Source of the DNA: Dehalococcoidia bacterium UBA2158 | GTDB taxonomy: Bacteria; Chloroflexota; Dehalococcoidia; Lucifugimonadales; UBA3495 | Assembly (NCBI GenBank): GCA_002328185.1 | Contig: DCWQ01000039.1 | Coordinates: 36,035-100,034, forward strand | Direction: 5' to 3' | DNA: 64,000 nt | Shown here: one piece after another, positions 44,962 to 54,073 of the stretch | How the letters are laid out: each line of letters starts with the position of its first letter | How positions within the stretch are numbered: position 1 is the stretch's first letter | Translations under genes and position numbers: made by a program | The notes under the pieces: generated by a model | Told to the model about the DNA's origin: nothing | What the model saw: the letters and a program-made list of their open reading frames with translations, nothing else | The model's database searches: none

Positions 44962-46623
44962 TTAGAAAGATAGGGTACCGTCTTGTTCGCCGAATATCCT
45001 TCGGAAGACCTGGCTGATCTCCCCAAGAGTACAGTAATTCTCAACGCACTCCAGAATCGCTGGAACCGTGTTCTCCTCGCTCTGGGCCACCTGTTCCAGG
45101 CGTTCCAATGCCGCCTTCACCTTGCCGTCATCACGGTCCTTCCGGAGCTTTTCTAGCCGCTCGATTTGCACCTTGGCGGCCTCTTCATTCACCCGCATCA
45201 ACCCCTCTATTGGAGGCTCATCGGTGGTGAACCGGTTCACGCCCACGATGGTCCGGTCTCCCGACTCCACTTCTTGACCGTGCTTGTAGGCGGCGTCCCC
45301 GATCTCCCGCACCTGGAACCCCTGCTCGATAGCCTCCACCGAGCCGCCCAGTTCGTCGATGCGCTTGATGTATTCCAGGGCCTGGGCCTCCAGCTCGTTG
45401 GTTAGACTCTCGATGTAATACGAGCCGCCAAGGGGGTCGACAACATCGGAGACTCCACTCTCGAAGGCCAGTATCTGCTGAGTCCGGAGAGATAGCTGGA
45501 CCGAGTCCTCGGAAGGCAGGGCCAGAGCCTCGTCCCTGGAGTTAACGTGCAGCGACTGAGACCCGCCCAGGATGGCCGCTAGCGCCTGGATGGTGCAGCG
45601 GATCAGGTTGTTGTCGGGCTGTTGGGCGGTGAGACTCACGCCGGCGGTCTGGGTGTGAAAACGCAGCATCATGGAGCGCGGGTCCTTGGCACCGAAGCGG
45701 TCTTTCATGATCCGGGCCCACATCCGGCGGGCCGCCCGGAACTTGGCCACTTCTTCGAACAGGTTGTTTTGGGCCACGAAGAAGAACGACAGCCGAGGGC
45801 CGAAATCGTCGATCTTCAGACCGGCGTCCAGGGCCGCTTGAACGTAGGCGATGGCGTTGGCGAAGGTAAATGAAAGTTCTTGCACTGCCGTGGCGCCGGC
45901 CTCACGCATGTGGTAACCAGAGATGCTGATGGTGTTCCAATTGGGCACGCTGTCAGAGCAGTACTTGAAAACGTCCACCATCAGGCGCATGGACGGCCGG
46001 GGCGGGTAGATGTAGGTGCCCCGGGCAATGTATTCCTTGAGAATGTCGTTCTGGATGGTGCCGCTGATCTGCTCTTGGGACACGCCCTGATTCCGGGCCG
46101 CCACTATGTAGAAACACAGCAGCAGCGAAGCGGTGGCGTTGATGGTCATGGATGTGCTGACCTTGTCCATGGGGATCCCTTTGAATAAGGTCTCCATGTC
46201 TTCAAGGCTGCAGATGGGCACTCCGACTTTTCCAACCTCGCCCCTGGCCAACAGGTGATCCGAGTCGTATCCGATCTGGGTTGGCAGGTCGAAGGCGATG
46301 GACAAGCCGGTCTGGCCTTGGTCCAAGAGATAGCGAAACCGTTCGTTGGTGTCGGCGGCACTACCGTAGCCCGAATACTGACGCATAGTCCAGACCCGGC
46401 CCCGGTAGGTGTTGGGTTGGACGCCGCGGGTGTAGGGGTACTCCCCCGGATAGCCAAGGTCGGCGTCGTAGTCCAGACCCTGGTCCTTCAAGTCCTCGGG
46501 GCTATAGAGCGGGTCAATTTTCAGACCGCTGTCAGTCTGAAAATTTTCGCGCCGTTCGGGAAATCTTTTGACAGCGGGGGCCAAAGTTTCCCGTTTCCAC
46601 TGATTTTTATCGCTGCTAGGCAT
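44962..46623 (-). CDS. mcmA1: Methylmalonyl-CoA mutase, catalytic large subunit
   Basis: Rearranges (R)-methylmalonyl-CoA to succinyl-CoA. Start is ATG 46623 ([12 protein letters not shown]) with GGAG 6 bases upstream; the four preceding codons are dropped. The 553-residue protein is the TIM-barrel part alone: [58 protein letters not shown], and [20 protein letters not shown] with [20 protein letters not shown]. It lacks the B12 domain, which mcmA2 supplies. A MeaB-type chaperone and propionyl-CoA carboxylase are not in the window. Confidence 0.95.
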   Translation of the reverse strand: MPSSDKNQWKRETLAPAVKRFPERRENFQTDSGLKIDPLYSPEDLKDQGLDYDADLGYPGEYPYTRGVQPNTYRGRVWTMRQYSGYGSAADTNERFRYLLDQGQTGLSIAFDLPTQIGYDSDHLLARGEVGKVGVPICSLEDMETLFKGIPMDKVSTSMTINATASLLLCFYIVAARNQGVSQEQISGTIQNDILKEYIARGTYIYPPRPSMRLMVDVFKYCSDSVPNWNTISISGYHMREAGATAVQELSFTFANAIAYVQAALDAGLKIDDFGPRLSFFFVAQNNLFEEVAKFRAARRMWARIMKDRFGAKDPRSMMLRFHTQTAGVSLTAQQPDNNLIRCTIQALAAILGGSQSLHVNSRDEALALPSEDSVQLSLRTQQILAFESGVSDVVDPLGGSYYIESLTNELEAQALEYIKRIDELGGSVEAIEQGFQVREIGDAAYKHGQEVESGDRTIVGVNRFTTDEPPIEGLMRVNEEAAKVQIERLEKLRKDRDDGKVKAALERLEQVAQSEENTVPAILECVENYCTLGEISQVFRRIFGEQDGTLSF

Positions 46624-46775
46624 GCCAAACTCCAAAAATCGCTGAGCCGCCGATTAAATGGGTCTCGCGTCAAAACCCAGTCCCCAGGCCAGCCAAGCCC
46701 ACCAATTGTACCTATATACATGGGGTCTCTCAAGGTTGGTTGGGGGTTGGATGCCGATTCGATTGATTTTCGTTT

Positions 46776-46798
46776 GTACCGGATATAATATCCAGTAC
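46776..46798 (+). promoter_or_regulatory. Palindromic operator overlapping a TATAAT box
   Basis: GTAC-C-GGATAT-A-ATATCC-A-GTAC is a 23-base near-perfect palindrome (one mismatched pair). The TATAAT box (46784-46789) lies inside it, with TTGATT 15 bases upstream. It is 44 bases before the plus-strand gene at 46842. Confidence 0.5.
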
Positions 46799-46841
46799 CT
46801 TACCCAACCAAGCCATTTTAGTCTTTCAACAAGGACAAGCC

Positions 46842-47672
46842 ATGCAACCAGCCGACCTAAACATGACAACCACCGTCACCGGCCACCAGCTATTTTTGTT
46901 TGTCACTTTGGATGATGGTGGCGACGAGGAACTTGCCGGGGCCATCGACGTGTTGGGGGAGGGGATGGAGAACGTGGATGGTGTTGATGGCGGGCCCTCG
47001 GAAGAGGCGTTCGCAAAAGGGCGGTTCCAGTTGTTGCGGGCGGAGTATGGGTTCACCACCCAACAGCAGATCGTCCATCCGGCGGTGTCCGAGTCCGATG
47101 GCTTGATTCGTTTGGAGTGCGCGACGCTGGAGCCGATCAAGGGATACGAGACCGGACTCCGGACTCTGATCGACGCAGCCGGTGGCTCGGTTGAGACCTT
47201 GGCCGGGGTGATGCGGCCCCGCAGCTACACCAGCCACGCTATGACCGAGTTCGCTTACGCCCATGCCATGCCGCCCGGTCCCGGCGAGAAATTCCCGCTG
47301 GCGGCGGTGACGCCCATGAACAAGACCGACGCCTGGTGGCAGATGGACTTCCTGCACCGGGAGAGTTTCTTCCTGCCCCGCTATGATGAGAACGAGGAGT
47401 TGGTGGTAAAGGGACACGCCCTCGCCTCAGCGATGGGCGTCCCTGGCATTAACCGCCGGCTGGTCCACTCACCGGACGGCTACGGCGTGCCGGGGAACTA
47501 CGACTTCGTCGGGTACTTCGAGTTCGCCGAGAAGGACGCCACGGTCTTCCGCGAGGTTATGGCCGGACTTCGGGACAAGGTGCAGAACCCCGAGTGGAAG
47601 TACGTGCTTGAAGGCCCAGAGTGGTGGGGCCACCGAGTTAGAAGCGCCGCCGAGTTTCTGGCGAAACCCTAG
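46842..47672 (+). CDS. Chlorite-dismutase-like (Cld/HemQ fold) protein, tentative
   Basis: The 276-residue protein has an N-terminal stretch (LFLFVTLDDGG) and a C-terminal half that resembles Cld-fold proteins: PMNKTDAWWQMDFLHRESFF, VHSPDGYGVPGNYDFVGYFE, then VFREVMAGLRDKVQNPEWKY and EGPEWWGHRV. In true Cld and HemQ enzymes a His after the MNKT segment binds heme; that segment here reads RESFFLPRYDENEELVVKGH, so the ligand is not clearly placed. A heme or non-heme role is open. A possible operator overlaps its promoter. Confidence 0.45.
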   Translation: MQPADLNMTTTVTGHQLFLFVTLDDGGDEELAGAIDVLGEGMENVDGVDGGPSEEAFAKGRFQLLRAEYGFTTQQQIVHPAVSESDGLIRLECATLEPIKGYETGLRTLIDAAGGSVETLAGVMRPRSYTSHAMTEFAYAHAMPPGPGEKFPLAAVTPMNKTDAWWQMDFLHRESFFLPRYDENEELVVKGHALASAMGVPGINRRLVHSPDGYGVPGNYDFVGYFEFAEKDATVFREVMAGLRDKVQNPEWKYVLEGPEWWGHRVRSAAEFLAKP

Positions 47673-47811
47673 CCAGCGGTGTCGTAAAGCTCCGTCCGAG
47701 GGTGGAAATCGCTCCAGGCGAACCATAACGAGTGGTGGGACGATAACCGCTCCAGCCTTTCACCTCACGAGGGAGAAGAGACTTGCCCTCTTTCGGGGCG
47801 GATTGGCTTAC

Positions 47812-48201
47812 CTAGTCCAGCACCACCACCGCTTCAATCTCCACGTCCAGGCCCGGCTCGGCTAAGGCCGTGATTTCTATCAGAGAGTTGGCCGGATATT
47901 TCTCTTGGAAGTGCTTGGCGAATAACCCTTGCAACTTGTCACGGTCGGCCTGGTAATCGGCGATGTTGGTCACGAAGCAGGTGATCTTGGCGAAACTTCC
48001 CGCGCCGGCGCCCTCTGCCGCCGCCACGGCCACCAGACGGCCCAGAGTAACGTCCAGTTGTTCCATCATCGACTTGCCCTGCGAGTCGGTGCCCCGGGCC
48101 GTGCACCCGGAGATGAACATCATGTTGCCTGCTATCACCGCCCGGTAGTAGGTGGGGCCGGCTGGCGCAATGTCGGGATACTGCTTTCTTTCCAGTGGCA
48201 T
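47812..48201 (-). CDS. RidA/YjgF family protein
   Basis: The 129-residue protein has PAGPTYYRAVIAGNMMFISG, GRLVAVAAAEGAGAGSFAKI and SLIEITALAEPGLDVEIEAV, the pattern of RidA-type trimers that hydrolyse reactive enamine/imine intermediates or act in side-chain catabolism. The Arg of the archetype's active site is not clear, so it may be a catabolic subgroup member. It is a lone gene, convergent with the Cld-like gene. Confidence 0.85.
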   Translation of the reverse strand: MPLERKQYPDIAPAGPTYYRAVIAGNMMFISGCTARGTDSQGKSMMEQLDVTLGRLVAVAAAEGAGAGSFAKITCFVTNIADYQADRDKLQGLFAKHFQEKYPANSLIEITALAEPGLDVEIEAVVVLD

Positions 48202-48309
48202 ATTACAGCTCCTAAATCTTGTTCTTGCGATTACAAACGGATTCTAATCAAATCTCAGGAATCAGTCACTATGCGCCATGACGGTCTAGCACCTCGCGCC
48301 CGTAGGCAC

Positions 48310-48315
48310 TATAAT
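48310..48315 (+). promoter_or_regulatory. -10 box of tRNA-Gly
   Basis: A perfect TATAAT lies 16 bases before the mature tRNA start. No convincing -35 was found. Confidence 0.45.
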
Positions 48316-48331
48316 TCGGAAATCCCTACGG

Positions 48332-48405
48332 GCGGGTGTAGCTCAGTGGTAGAGCTCCAGCCTTCCAAGCTGGCCATGTGGGTTCGATTCCCATCACCCG
48401 CTCCA
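48332..48405 (+). tRNA. tRNA-Gly (anticodon TCC), CCA encoded
   Basis: Full cloverleaf: acceptor GCGGGTG/CACCCGC, D arm GCTC/GAGC, anticodon stem CCAGC/GCTGG with loop CTTCCAA (anticodon TCC, normal U33), T arm GTGGG/CCCAT with TTCGATT. Discriminator T and CCA are encoded. Confidence 0.97.
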
Positions 48406-48424
48406 CCTCGCAATACAAAAGAAG

Positions 48425-48461
48425 TCCTTCCAGAATCATCTGGAAGGATTTCTTTTTGTTT
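48425..48461 (+). terminator. Rho-independent terminator of tRNA-Gly
   Basis: A 10-bp stem TCCTTCCAGA/TCTGGAAGGA with loop ATCA (48425-48448), followed by TTTCTTTTTGTTT. The reverse side is also A-rich upstream, so it could serve the convergent gene at 48481 as well. Confidence 0.9.
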
Positions 48462-48480
48462 CATGCATCGGGGCCGACGT

Positions 48481-48936
48481 TTAACCTGCCAAAAGGCGCC
48501 TAGCAGCCTCTCGGACGGCGTCCCCGTCCAGCGCCACCTGGTACTTGCCGTCGTCCATCTGCTTGAACGCATCATCGGTGTGGAAGTTTTCAAGAAGCTC
48601 GGCCACAACGCCATCAAGTTTCTCGACCGGGAACTCGACCGGCCGGTCTGACTCGCCCATGTGCCGTTTTATCTCATGGGCCACAATCTCTTCTTCGATA
48701 TACCGCTGCTGGATCAGGTTGATCTCGCCGGTGTGCTTGCCCAGGTAGCATCCGCCGAACTGCATCGACTCGCTGCGGCGGCCTTCAAAGTCGCCCGTGT
48801 TGCGGTACTTGGGCTCCAACTCGTTGGCATCCAGGTAGTCCCGGATATCCTGGTCCTCCGGGTCCGGATTCTCCAGGTTGGCGATCAAGACCACGGTATA
48901 CATGAAGAAATCAGCCGGCTCTACTTTGATGATCAC
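48481..48936 (-). CDS. Conserved-looking protein of unknown function
   Basis: The 151-residue protein has no domain I recognise. It reads as a soluble alpha/beta protein: FFMYTVVLIANLENPDPEDQ, then LEPKYRNTGDFEGRRSESMQ and GGCYLGKHTGEINLIQQRYI, ending with a helical ALDGDAVREAARRLLAG. Codon use matches neighbours. It starts 33 bases beyond the stop of the PanE-like reductase gene on the same strand and ends against the tRNA-Gly terminator, so it may be the last gene of that unit. Confidence 0.6.
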   Translation of the reverse strand: MIIKVEPADFFMYTVVLIANLENPDPEDQDIRDYLDANELEPKYRNTGDFEGRRSESMQFGGCYLGKHTGEINLIQQRYIEEEIVAHEIKRHMGESDRPVEFPVEKLDGVVAELLENFHTDDAFKQMDDGKYQVALDGDAVREAARRLLAG

Positions 48937-48969
48937 CTGGTTACCTCCAAAAAACGTGGGTTGTGCCGC

Positions 48970-50019
48970 CTAGCGGCCTACGGCTTTTAGAACGCGGTCC
49001 ACGTGGGCTTCGTCCTGTTCCAAGGTCTTGTCGTCGATGCCGTTCATAACCTCGATCACGGCGTCGTTATACGGCGTCGGGATAGCCACTTCGCGGCCTT
49101 TCTGGGCGACCAGGCCATTCATGAGGTTGATCTCAGAGCGGCGGCCTTTGTACACGTCCTGCGCCATGGACGCCAACCAATTGACCCGGCCTCCATGCGA
49201 GGACATATGCGCATCCAGTTCCTCAAAAACGTCGCCTTTATCGGCATCGGCCCAAGTTTCGGCCGGGATGCCGTTGATGGCCACTACGCTTAGTCCCATG
49301 GCCAAGCCAACCTTGGCCGCCTCTTTAGCCAGGTTGATACGGATCAACCGCAGCCGTGGGTCCTCGGCCATCTGCTGCGAGCCTAGTCCGGTGGAAGCGG
49401 AGATGCCGTTGCCCATGGAATTCTGGGACAACTTGGCCCAACGTTCCCCCCAGAGATTATCGGAAGCGTAGGCGGCATCGATATTGTCCAGCAGCGCCGC
49501 AACCTTCTCGGCCCGGGGCGTGATTCGTCCGTCCTGCTCGCCGACCCGAAACACCGTATGCCCTGAGTCCCGGCCCACCGCGCCCCCGCGGGTAACCAGC
49601 GCCGGCTCCCATAGGGCAACCTCGATGTGGGATGCGATGCAGCCAAGTTGGTGTGTGGACCCGACTATCTCCCCGATGGGGATATCGTTCCAGCAGTTCT
49701 GCAGGGAGACGAAGAAGCCGTCCTCCCGCACGTAACGCTTGATGAAGTGGGTAGCCCACTCAGTGTCGTAGGACTTGACCGAGATAAAGACGAAATCAAA
49801 GGGCTCCGAGATGTTCTGGGCCTCGGTCAGGTGGATGGCTTTCGCCGGCACAGTGAACGGACCCTGACTGCCCGTGACGTGCAGGCCATCGGTCCGCATC
49901 TTTTCCACATGCTCCGGCCACATGTCCAAGAAGGTCACGTCTTCACCCATCCTGCTTAAGAAGGCGCCAACGTAGCAACCCAGGGCTCCGGCGCCCATGA
50001 TCCCAATCTTGTCGGCCAT
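48970..50019 (-). CDS. Ketopantoate reductase family (PanE/ApbA-like) oxidoreductase
   Basis: The 349-residue protein has the N-terminal NADP-binding motif KIGIMGAGALGCYVGAFLSR, VFISVKSYDTEWA, LQNCWNDIPIGEIVGSTHQL, and a C-terminal all-helical domain (GNGISASTGLGSQQMAEDPR). True ketopantoate reductases are about 300 residues; this one is longer and pantothenate genes are not nearby, so a related 2-oxo acid reduction is possible. The unknown gene at 48481 follows it. Confidence 0.83.
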   Translation of the reverse strand: MADKIGIMGAGALGCYVGAFLSRMGEDVTFLDMWPEHVEKMRTDGLHVTGSQGPFTVPAKAIHLTEAQNISEPFDFVFISVKSYDTEWATHFIKRYVREDGFFVSLQNCWNDIPIGEIVGSTHQLGCIASHIEVALWEPALVTRGGAVGRDSGHTVFRVGEQDGRITPRAEKVAALLDNIDAAYASDNLWGERWAKLSQNSMGNGISASTGLGSQQMAEDPRLRLIRINLAKEAAKVGLAMGLSVVAINGIPAETWADADKGDVFEELDAHMSSHGGRVNWLASMAQDVYKGRRSEINLMNGLVAQKGREVAIPTPYNDAVIEVMNGIDDKTLEQDEAHVDRVLKAVGR

Positions 50020-50054
50020 GTCCGTCCTCTCCTGTTGGTTGGCGCTCCGGCAAT

Positions 50055-51641
50055 CTACAAAGACCCCAGGTGCGCCAGCCTTACGTTGAATATGTGACCC
50101 AGGTTTTGTATTTCTTCTAAAACCTCGGCCGGCACCGGGTCGTCCAGGCCGATCACCATCATGGCGCGGCCCCTGAGCGCCAACCGGCCAACTTCCATGA
50201 AGCTGATGTTGATGTTGTGGGCGCCGGCGATCATGCCCACGGCGCCAATCGAACCCGGCTGATCCTGGTTGTCCACGAACAGCATGTAGGGTGTTGTGGG
50301 CACGATGTCCAGCCAGTAGTCGTCGATCTTCACGATGTGCGGCTCGTTGCGCAGCGACGTTCCGGCCAATGTGATCTTGCCCTCGGTGGTCTCGATGGTC
50401 GCACTGACGATGCTGGAGTATTCCGGGGCCGAGGTATTGTGCTGCTCGGTGATGTTCAAGCCACGTTCCCGGGCCAACACCAGCGCGTTGATCAGGTTGA
50501 CCTGGCCTGTGGTGATGGGCTCCATCAGTCCAGCTAAGACTGCCGCCTGCAAAGAACGGGTGTCATGCTCGGCGATCTCGCCTTCATAGCTGATGGTTAT
50601 GCCCAGGAACTGGCCATCGGCCAGGTGGGTCAGCAGCTTGCCGACAATGGTGGCTACCGGGACGTATGAGGCCAGGACCGCATGGACCTCGGGGGCGACG
50701 AACGGGGCGTTGACCGTGTTCCGGGCCGGTTCGCCGTTCAACACCGCCAGTACCTGCTCGGATGCCTCGATGGCCACTTCCCGCTGTGCCTCTTCGGTGG
50801 ACGCGCCCAGGTGGGGGGTCACCACAACTTTGGGGTGCCCAACCAGTTCTGTGTTCTGTGGCGGCTCCTGGGCGAAAACGTCCAGGGCTACTCCTCCTAA
50901 CTGGCCGGATTCCAACCCGTCTATGATCGCCTGCTCGTCCACCAGCTCGCCCCGAGCCACGTTGATCAGCCGGGCGCCGGGCTTGAGCAGGGCCACCTGG
51001 TCGCCGCTGATCATGTGGCGGGTGCCGTCGGTCAGTGGCGTGTGCAGGGTGATGAAGTCAGCCTGCACCAATAATTCTTCCAATGAAACAAGTTCGATGC
51101 CCATTCGGCTGGCGTAGTCGGGGGATATGAACGGGTCGTAACCCACCAGTCTCATTTCGAAGCTCTGAGAGCGGCGGGCCACTTCCGAGCCGACCCGACC
51201 CAGCCCACAGATGCCCAGGGTCTTGTTCCGGACCTCTATGCCCATGAAGGCGCTGCGCTTCCACTCGCCGGACTTCAGCGATTGATGAGCTGAGGGCACG
51301 TTCCTGGAGAGGGCCAGCATCAAGGCCATAGTGTGCTCGGCGGCGGCCACGGTGTTGCCGGTGGGGGCATTGACCACGGCGATGCCGGCGCTGGTGGCTG
51401 CGTCCAGGTCGATGTTGTCGACGCCGATGCCGGCACGGCCAACGACCTTCAACAGTTTGGCGGTCTCAATGACTTCTTTAGTCACCTTGGTCTCACTGCG
51501 CACAACGAGGCCGTCGTACTCGGCAATCACGGCCAGCAGTTCCGGGGGTTCCATACCCGTTTTGACGTCAACCTCGGCACGAGTTTTAAGTAGTTCAACA
51601 CCCTCTGCGCCGATGGGGTCTGCTACCAGAATTCTGGGCAT
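50055..51641 (-). CDS. serA: D-3-phosphoglycerate dehydrogenase
   Basis: First step of serine synthesis. Start is ATG 51641 (MPRILVADPIGAEGVELLK); the longer frame adds 65 non-conserved residues. The 528-residue length fits the long form with substrate-binding, NAD-binding, intervening (ASB) and ACT domains. Motifs include VGRAGIGVDNIDLDAATSAG, LGICGLGRVGSEVARR, NVARGELVDEQAIIDGLESG, TPHLGASTEEAQ and the C-terminal ACT piece MLFVDNQDQPGSIGAVGMIA. An extended -10 (TGCTATAGT) near 51730 may drive it. Confidence 0.95.
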   Translation of the reverse strand: MPRILVADPIGAEGVELLKTRAEVDVKTGMEPPELLAVIAEYDGLVVRSETKVTKEVIETAKLLKVVGRAGIGVDNIDLDAATSAGIAVVNAPTGNTVAAAEHTMALMLALSRNVPSAHQSLKSGEWKRSAFMGIEVRNKTLGICGLGRVGSEVARRSQSFEMRLVGYDPFISPDYASRMGIELVSLEELLVQADFITLHTPLTDGTRHMISGDQVALLKPGARLINVARGELVDEQAIIDGLESGQLGGVALDVFAQEPPQNTELVGHPKVVVTPHLGASTEEAQREVAIEASEQVLAVLNGEPARNTVNAPFVAPEVHAVLASYVPVATIVGKLLTHLADGQFLGITISYEGEIAEHDTRSLQAAVLAGLMEPITTGQVNLINALVLARERGLNITEQHNTSAPEYSSIVSATIETTEGKITLAGTSLRNEPHIVKIDDYWLDIVPTTPYMLFVDNQDQPGSIGAVGMIAGAHNINISFMEVGRLALRGRAMMVIGLDDPVPAEVLEEIQNLGHIFNVRLAHLGSL

Positions 51642-51914
51642 GGAAGTCTTCCTGATATTAGTTGGGGATTTAGCGCCGCCGGGCTCGAATCTAGCTGCGT
51701 CCCAAGCCTGCGATGGCGACCGATAAACTATAGCACAATCGAGGTTGAACGGCGGCAGCTCTACGGGTTTTCTGCCTGCTTGACCCCATTGCCTACGCAG
51801 GCTAGGATAGGCTCTGACCTCCCACCCTAGATTCATCGATACTGTAACCGTAGTTGCATACGACGGACCGACCCCGCCGCAACTGCCACCATCAAATCAA
51901 CAAGAGGTAATGAC
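51642..51914. other. Divergent intergenic region of serA and an LLM gene
   Basis: About 273 bases. On the minus strand TGCTATAGT near 51727-51735 is an extended -10 candidate for serA. No hairpin or repeat stood out. Confidence 0.35.
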
Positions 51915-53135
51915 ATGTTCCTGATGCGGTTCACCGAGCGGGCCTACACCGCCTACACCGAAGAGGCCGTCAGAGGCAGCGCTAACGAGGCGGTGCGGCT
52001 GACCTTCTCCAACAGCAACTTCGACCCACAGATCGGCGCCCGCCAATACAACGAGTACCTGGACGAATACGAATACTGCGAGGAAGTGGGCTTCGATGGG
52101 CTGATGCTCAACGAACACCACAACACCCCAACCTGCCTGGGTGCAACCATGAACTTGGAAGCGGCAATCCTGGCCCGCAATACCAAAAAGCCCAAGATCG
52201 TGCTCATGGGCAACCCACTGCCCACCTTTGAAAACCCACTTAGAGTGGCTGAAGAGATAGCTGAGATCGACATGATCTCCAACGGCCGGGTGGTATCGGG
52301 GTTCGTTCGCGGCACCGGAGTGGAAAGCCTCGCCGCAAACATCAACCCCCTTCACAACCGGGAGCGGTTCGAAGAGGCCCACGACCTAATAATCAAGACC
52401 TGGACCACCCCCGGCCCCTTCCGATGGGAAGGCAAGCACTACCAATTCCGGGTGGTCAATCCCTTCCAGCTACCGCTGCAGAAGCCCCATCCGCCGGTGT
52501 GGATTCCGGGCCTGGGCAGTCCGCAAACACTGGTCTGGGCAGCCGAGCGTGGCTACCCCTACATCTACCTGGAGACCGACCCTCAAGGCACCCAGGATAT
52601 GATTGACATCTATACCGAAGCGGCACGGGAGAGCGGCTACGAGCCCGGCCCCGAGAACTTTGGCTACCTCTGCCGCATCCACGTACAGGACACAGACGAG
52701 AAAGCATATGAATCGGCCAAGGGCTTCTTGACCGGAAACGTGGGCGTAGGCCGGGTGCCGGTGCCCAAGGACTACATGCTGCCCGTTGGCTACGGTGGGA
52801 GCAAAGCCGACCCCAGGATCAACAGGTACCTGGGCCGCATCCGTAAAGACCCGTTCTTGGGTCTGGGTCTGGAGACCGCGTCGTACGACGAGATTCTGGC
52901 CTCTAACCGCTGGATCGTCGGCAGCCCCGAGACCGTGATCAGAAAACTGCGAGAGACCCTGTCAACCATCCGCCCCGGGACACTGGGCGTCTGGACAAAC
53001 GACGGCGACACCTCTCACGCTGACACGATGAATTGCCTGAAACTCATGGGAGAGGAAGTCCTCCCCGCCCTACGCGAGATAGGCGCGGAACTGGAACTGA
53101 CCGACCCATTCCAAAAAGCCGCCGCGACGGCTTAG
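51915..53135 (+). CDS. LLM class flavin-dependent oxidoreductase (paralogue A of the cassette)
   Basis: The 406-residue protein has LMLNEHHNTPTCLGATMNLE, VSGFVRGTGVESLAANINPL, NRERFEEAHDLIIKTWTTPG and PFRWEGKHYQFRVVNPFQLP, plus the C-terminal VGSPETVIRKLRETL. It is a close relative of the protein at 54116 (shared LIIKTWTTPGPFRWEGKHY-type stretch), with an alpha/beta hydrolase gene between them. RBS AGAGGT precedes ATG 51915. Flavin and substrate are unknown. The last codons and TAG overlap the first AGCTGA-type repeat. Confidence 0.88.
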   Translation: MFLMRFTERAYTAYTEEAVRGSANEAVRLTFSNSNFDPQIGARQYNEYLDEYEYCEEVGFDGLMLNEHHNTPTCLGATMNLEAAILARNTKKPKIVLMGNPLPTFENPLRVAEEIAEIDMISNGRVVSGFVRGTGVESLAANINPLHNRERFEEAHDLIIKTWTTPGPFRWEGKHYQFRVVNPFQLPLQKPHPPVWIPGLGSPQTLVWAAERGYPYIYLETDPQGTQDMIDIYTEAARESGYEPGPENFGYLCRIHVQDTDEKAYESAKGFLTGNVGVGRVPVPKDYMLPVGYGGSKADPRINRYLGRIRKDPFLGLGLETASYDEILASNRWIVGSPETVIRKLRETLSTIRPGTLGVWTNDGDTSHADTMNCLKLMGEEVLPALREIGAELELTDPFQKAAATA

Positions 53136-53161
53136 CTGTCAGCTATCAGCGGTCAGCTTTT
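53134..53161. repeat. AGCTGA-type repeat, copy 1 (left arm)
   Basis: AGCTGTCAGCTATCAGCGGT and adjoining bases. Its complement recurs almost exactly at 53240-53265, making a long inverted repeat with about 78 bases between the arms. Confidence 0.75.
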
Positions 53162-53239
53162 TGGTTGACCGCGGCGACTGAATCGCAACACCAGAAACAA
53201 AAAATTTAAAGGCCGGGCGCAGCCCGCCAATAAGGCTGA

Positions 53240-53265
53240 AAGCTGAACGCTGATAGCTGACAGCT
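53240..53265. repeat. AGCTGA-type repeat, copy 2 (right arm)
   Basis: AAGCTGAACGCTGATAGCTG followed by ACAGCT, the inverted partner of copy 1. It ends 22 bases before the hydrolase start. Confidence 0.75.
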
Positions 53266-53287
53266 CCCGGCCTCCGAAGGAGAAAAA

Positions 53288-54070
53288 ATGGTTTCCTTTA
53301 CCGAAGAATTAGTGGACGTTGGCGGGACCAAGGTCCACACCCTGAAGGGCGGCTCGGGTGAGCCCCTGCTACTGCTACACGGCGCCAACGGAAACAGCGG
53401 ATGGCTCAAATTCGTCGATGCCCTGGCCGAGAAATACACGGTCTACTACCCCTCCCACCCCGGCTACGGAAAGTCAGAGCGGCCCGACTGGCTGGAAACC
53501 ATCCCCGACATGGCCTGCTTCTACACCTGGTACTTGGAAACGCTAGGGCTGGAAGGAGTCCGGGCCATCGGGTTCTCCATGGGCGGATGGATCGCTTCCG
53601 AGATTGCCGCAATGTGCAAGCATTCCTTCAGCAAACTGATGCTGGTGGACGCCGTCGGGATCAAGCCCAACGATTCTGAGATTGCCGACCTTTTCATCAT
53701 CAGCCCCGCCCAAGTGCTGGACCTGGTGTACCACGACCCCAGCCAAGCGCCCGAATACCAGGCGCTCTACGGGACCGAACCCACACCTGAACAAACGATG
53801 ATGGCCGAATCCAACCGCGAGATGGCCGTGCGGCTCTGCTGGAAGCCATATATGTACGACCCGCGCCTACCCAGCCTGTTGCGAAGAGTGAAGATCCCTA
53901 CACGCATGGTCTGGGGCAAGAACGACAAGATAGTCCCATTAGAATGCGGCGAACTCTATAACAAAGCCATCAACGGCTCTGACCTAGTCGTCATAGACAA
54001 CTGCGGCCACTCACCACAGGTTGAAAAACCCGACGAGTTCATCAAGGCCTCCCTCGATTTCTTAGCCTAA
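53288..54070 (+). CDS. Alpha/beta hydrolase (MhpC/BphD-like)
   Basis: The 260-residue protein has LLLLHGANGNSGWLKFVDAL (oxyanion region), the nucleophile elbow AIGFSMGGWIASEIAAMC (GFSMGG), an Asp candidate in MVWGKNDKIVP and the catalytic His in DNCGHSPQVEKPDEF. The fold and size match meta-cleavage-product hydrolases and related C-C or ester hydrolases; the reaction is not certain. RBS GGAG precedes ATG 53288. Its place between two LLM oxidoreductases suggests that it acts on their product. Confidence 0.85.
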   Translation: MVSFTEELVDVGGTKVHTLKGGSGEPLLLLHGANGNSGWLKFVDALAEKYTVYYPSHPGYGKSERPDWLETIPDMACFYTWYLETLGLEGVRAIGFSMGGWIASEIAAMCKHSFSKLMLVDAVGIKPNDSEIADLFIISPAQVLDLVYHDPSQAPEYQALYGTEPTPEQTMMAESNREMAVRLCWKPYMYDPRLPSLLRRVKIPTRMVWGKNDKIVPLECGELYNKAINGSDLVVIDNCGHSPQVEKPDEFIKASLDFLA

Positions 54071-54073
54071 AAG

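Noticed and set aside
47757..47800. Possible fourth copy of the 39-base dispersed repeat
   Set aside because: Only a vague match (CACGAGGG); it lacks the CTAGGATGAGGG core.
47929..48651. 240-codon plus-strand frame spanning RidA, tRNA-Gly and the next gene
   Set aside because: It runs through a tRNA and a terminator and is a shadow of minus-strand genes.
51641..51836. N-terminal extension of serA (65 residues)
   Set aside because: It lacks conservation, and ATG 51641 with AGGAAG upstream gives the standard N-terminus.
53134..53265. The long inverted repeat before the hydrolase as a terminator
   Set aside because: The arms are about 78 bases apart and no T-tract follows; a dispersed repeat explains it better.
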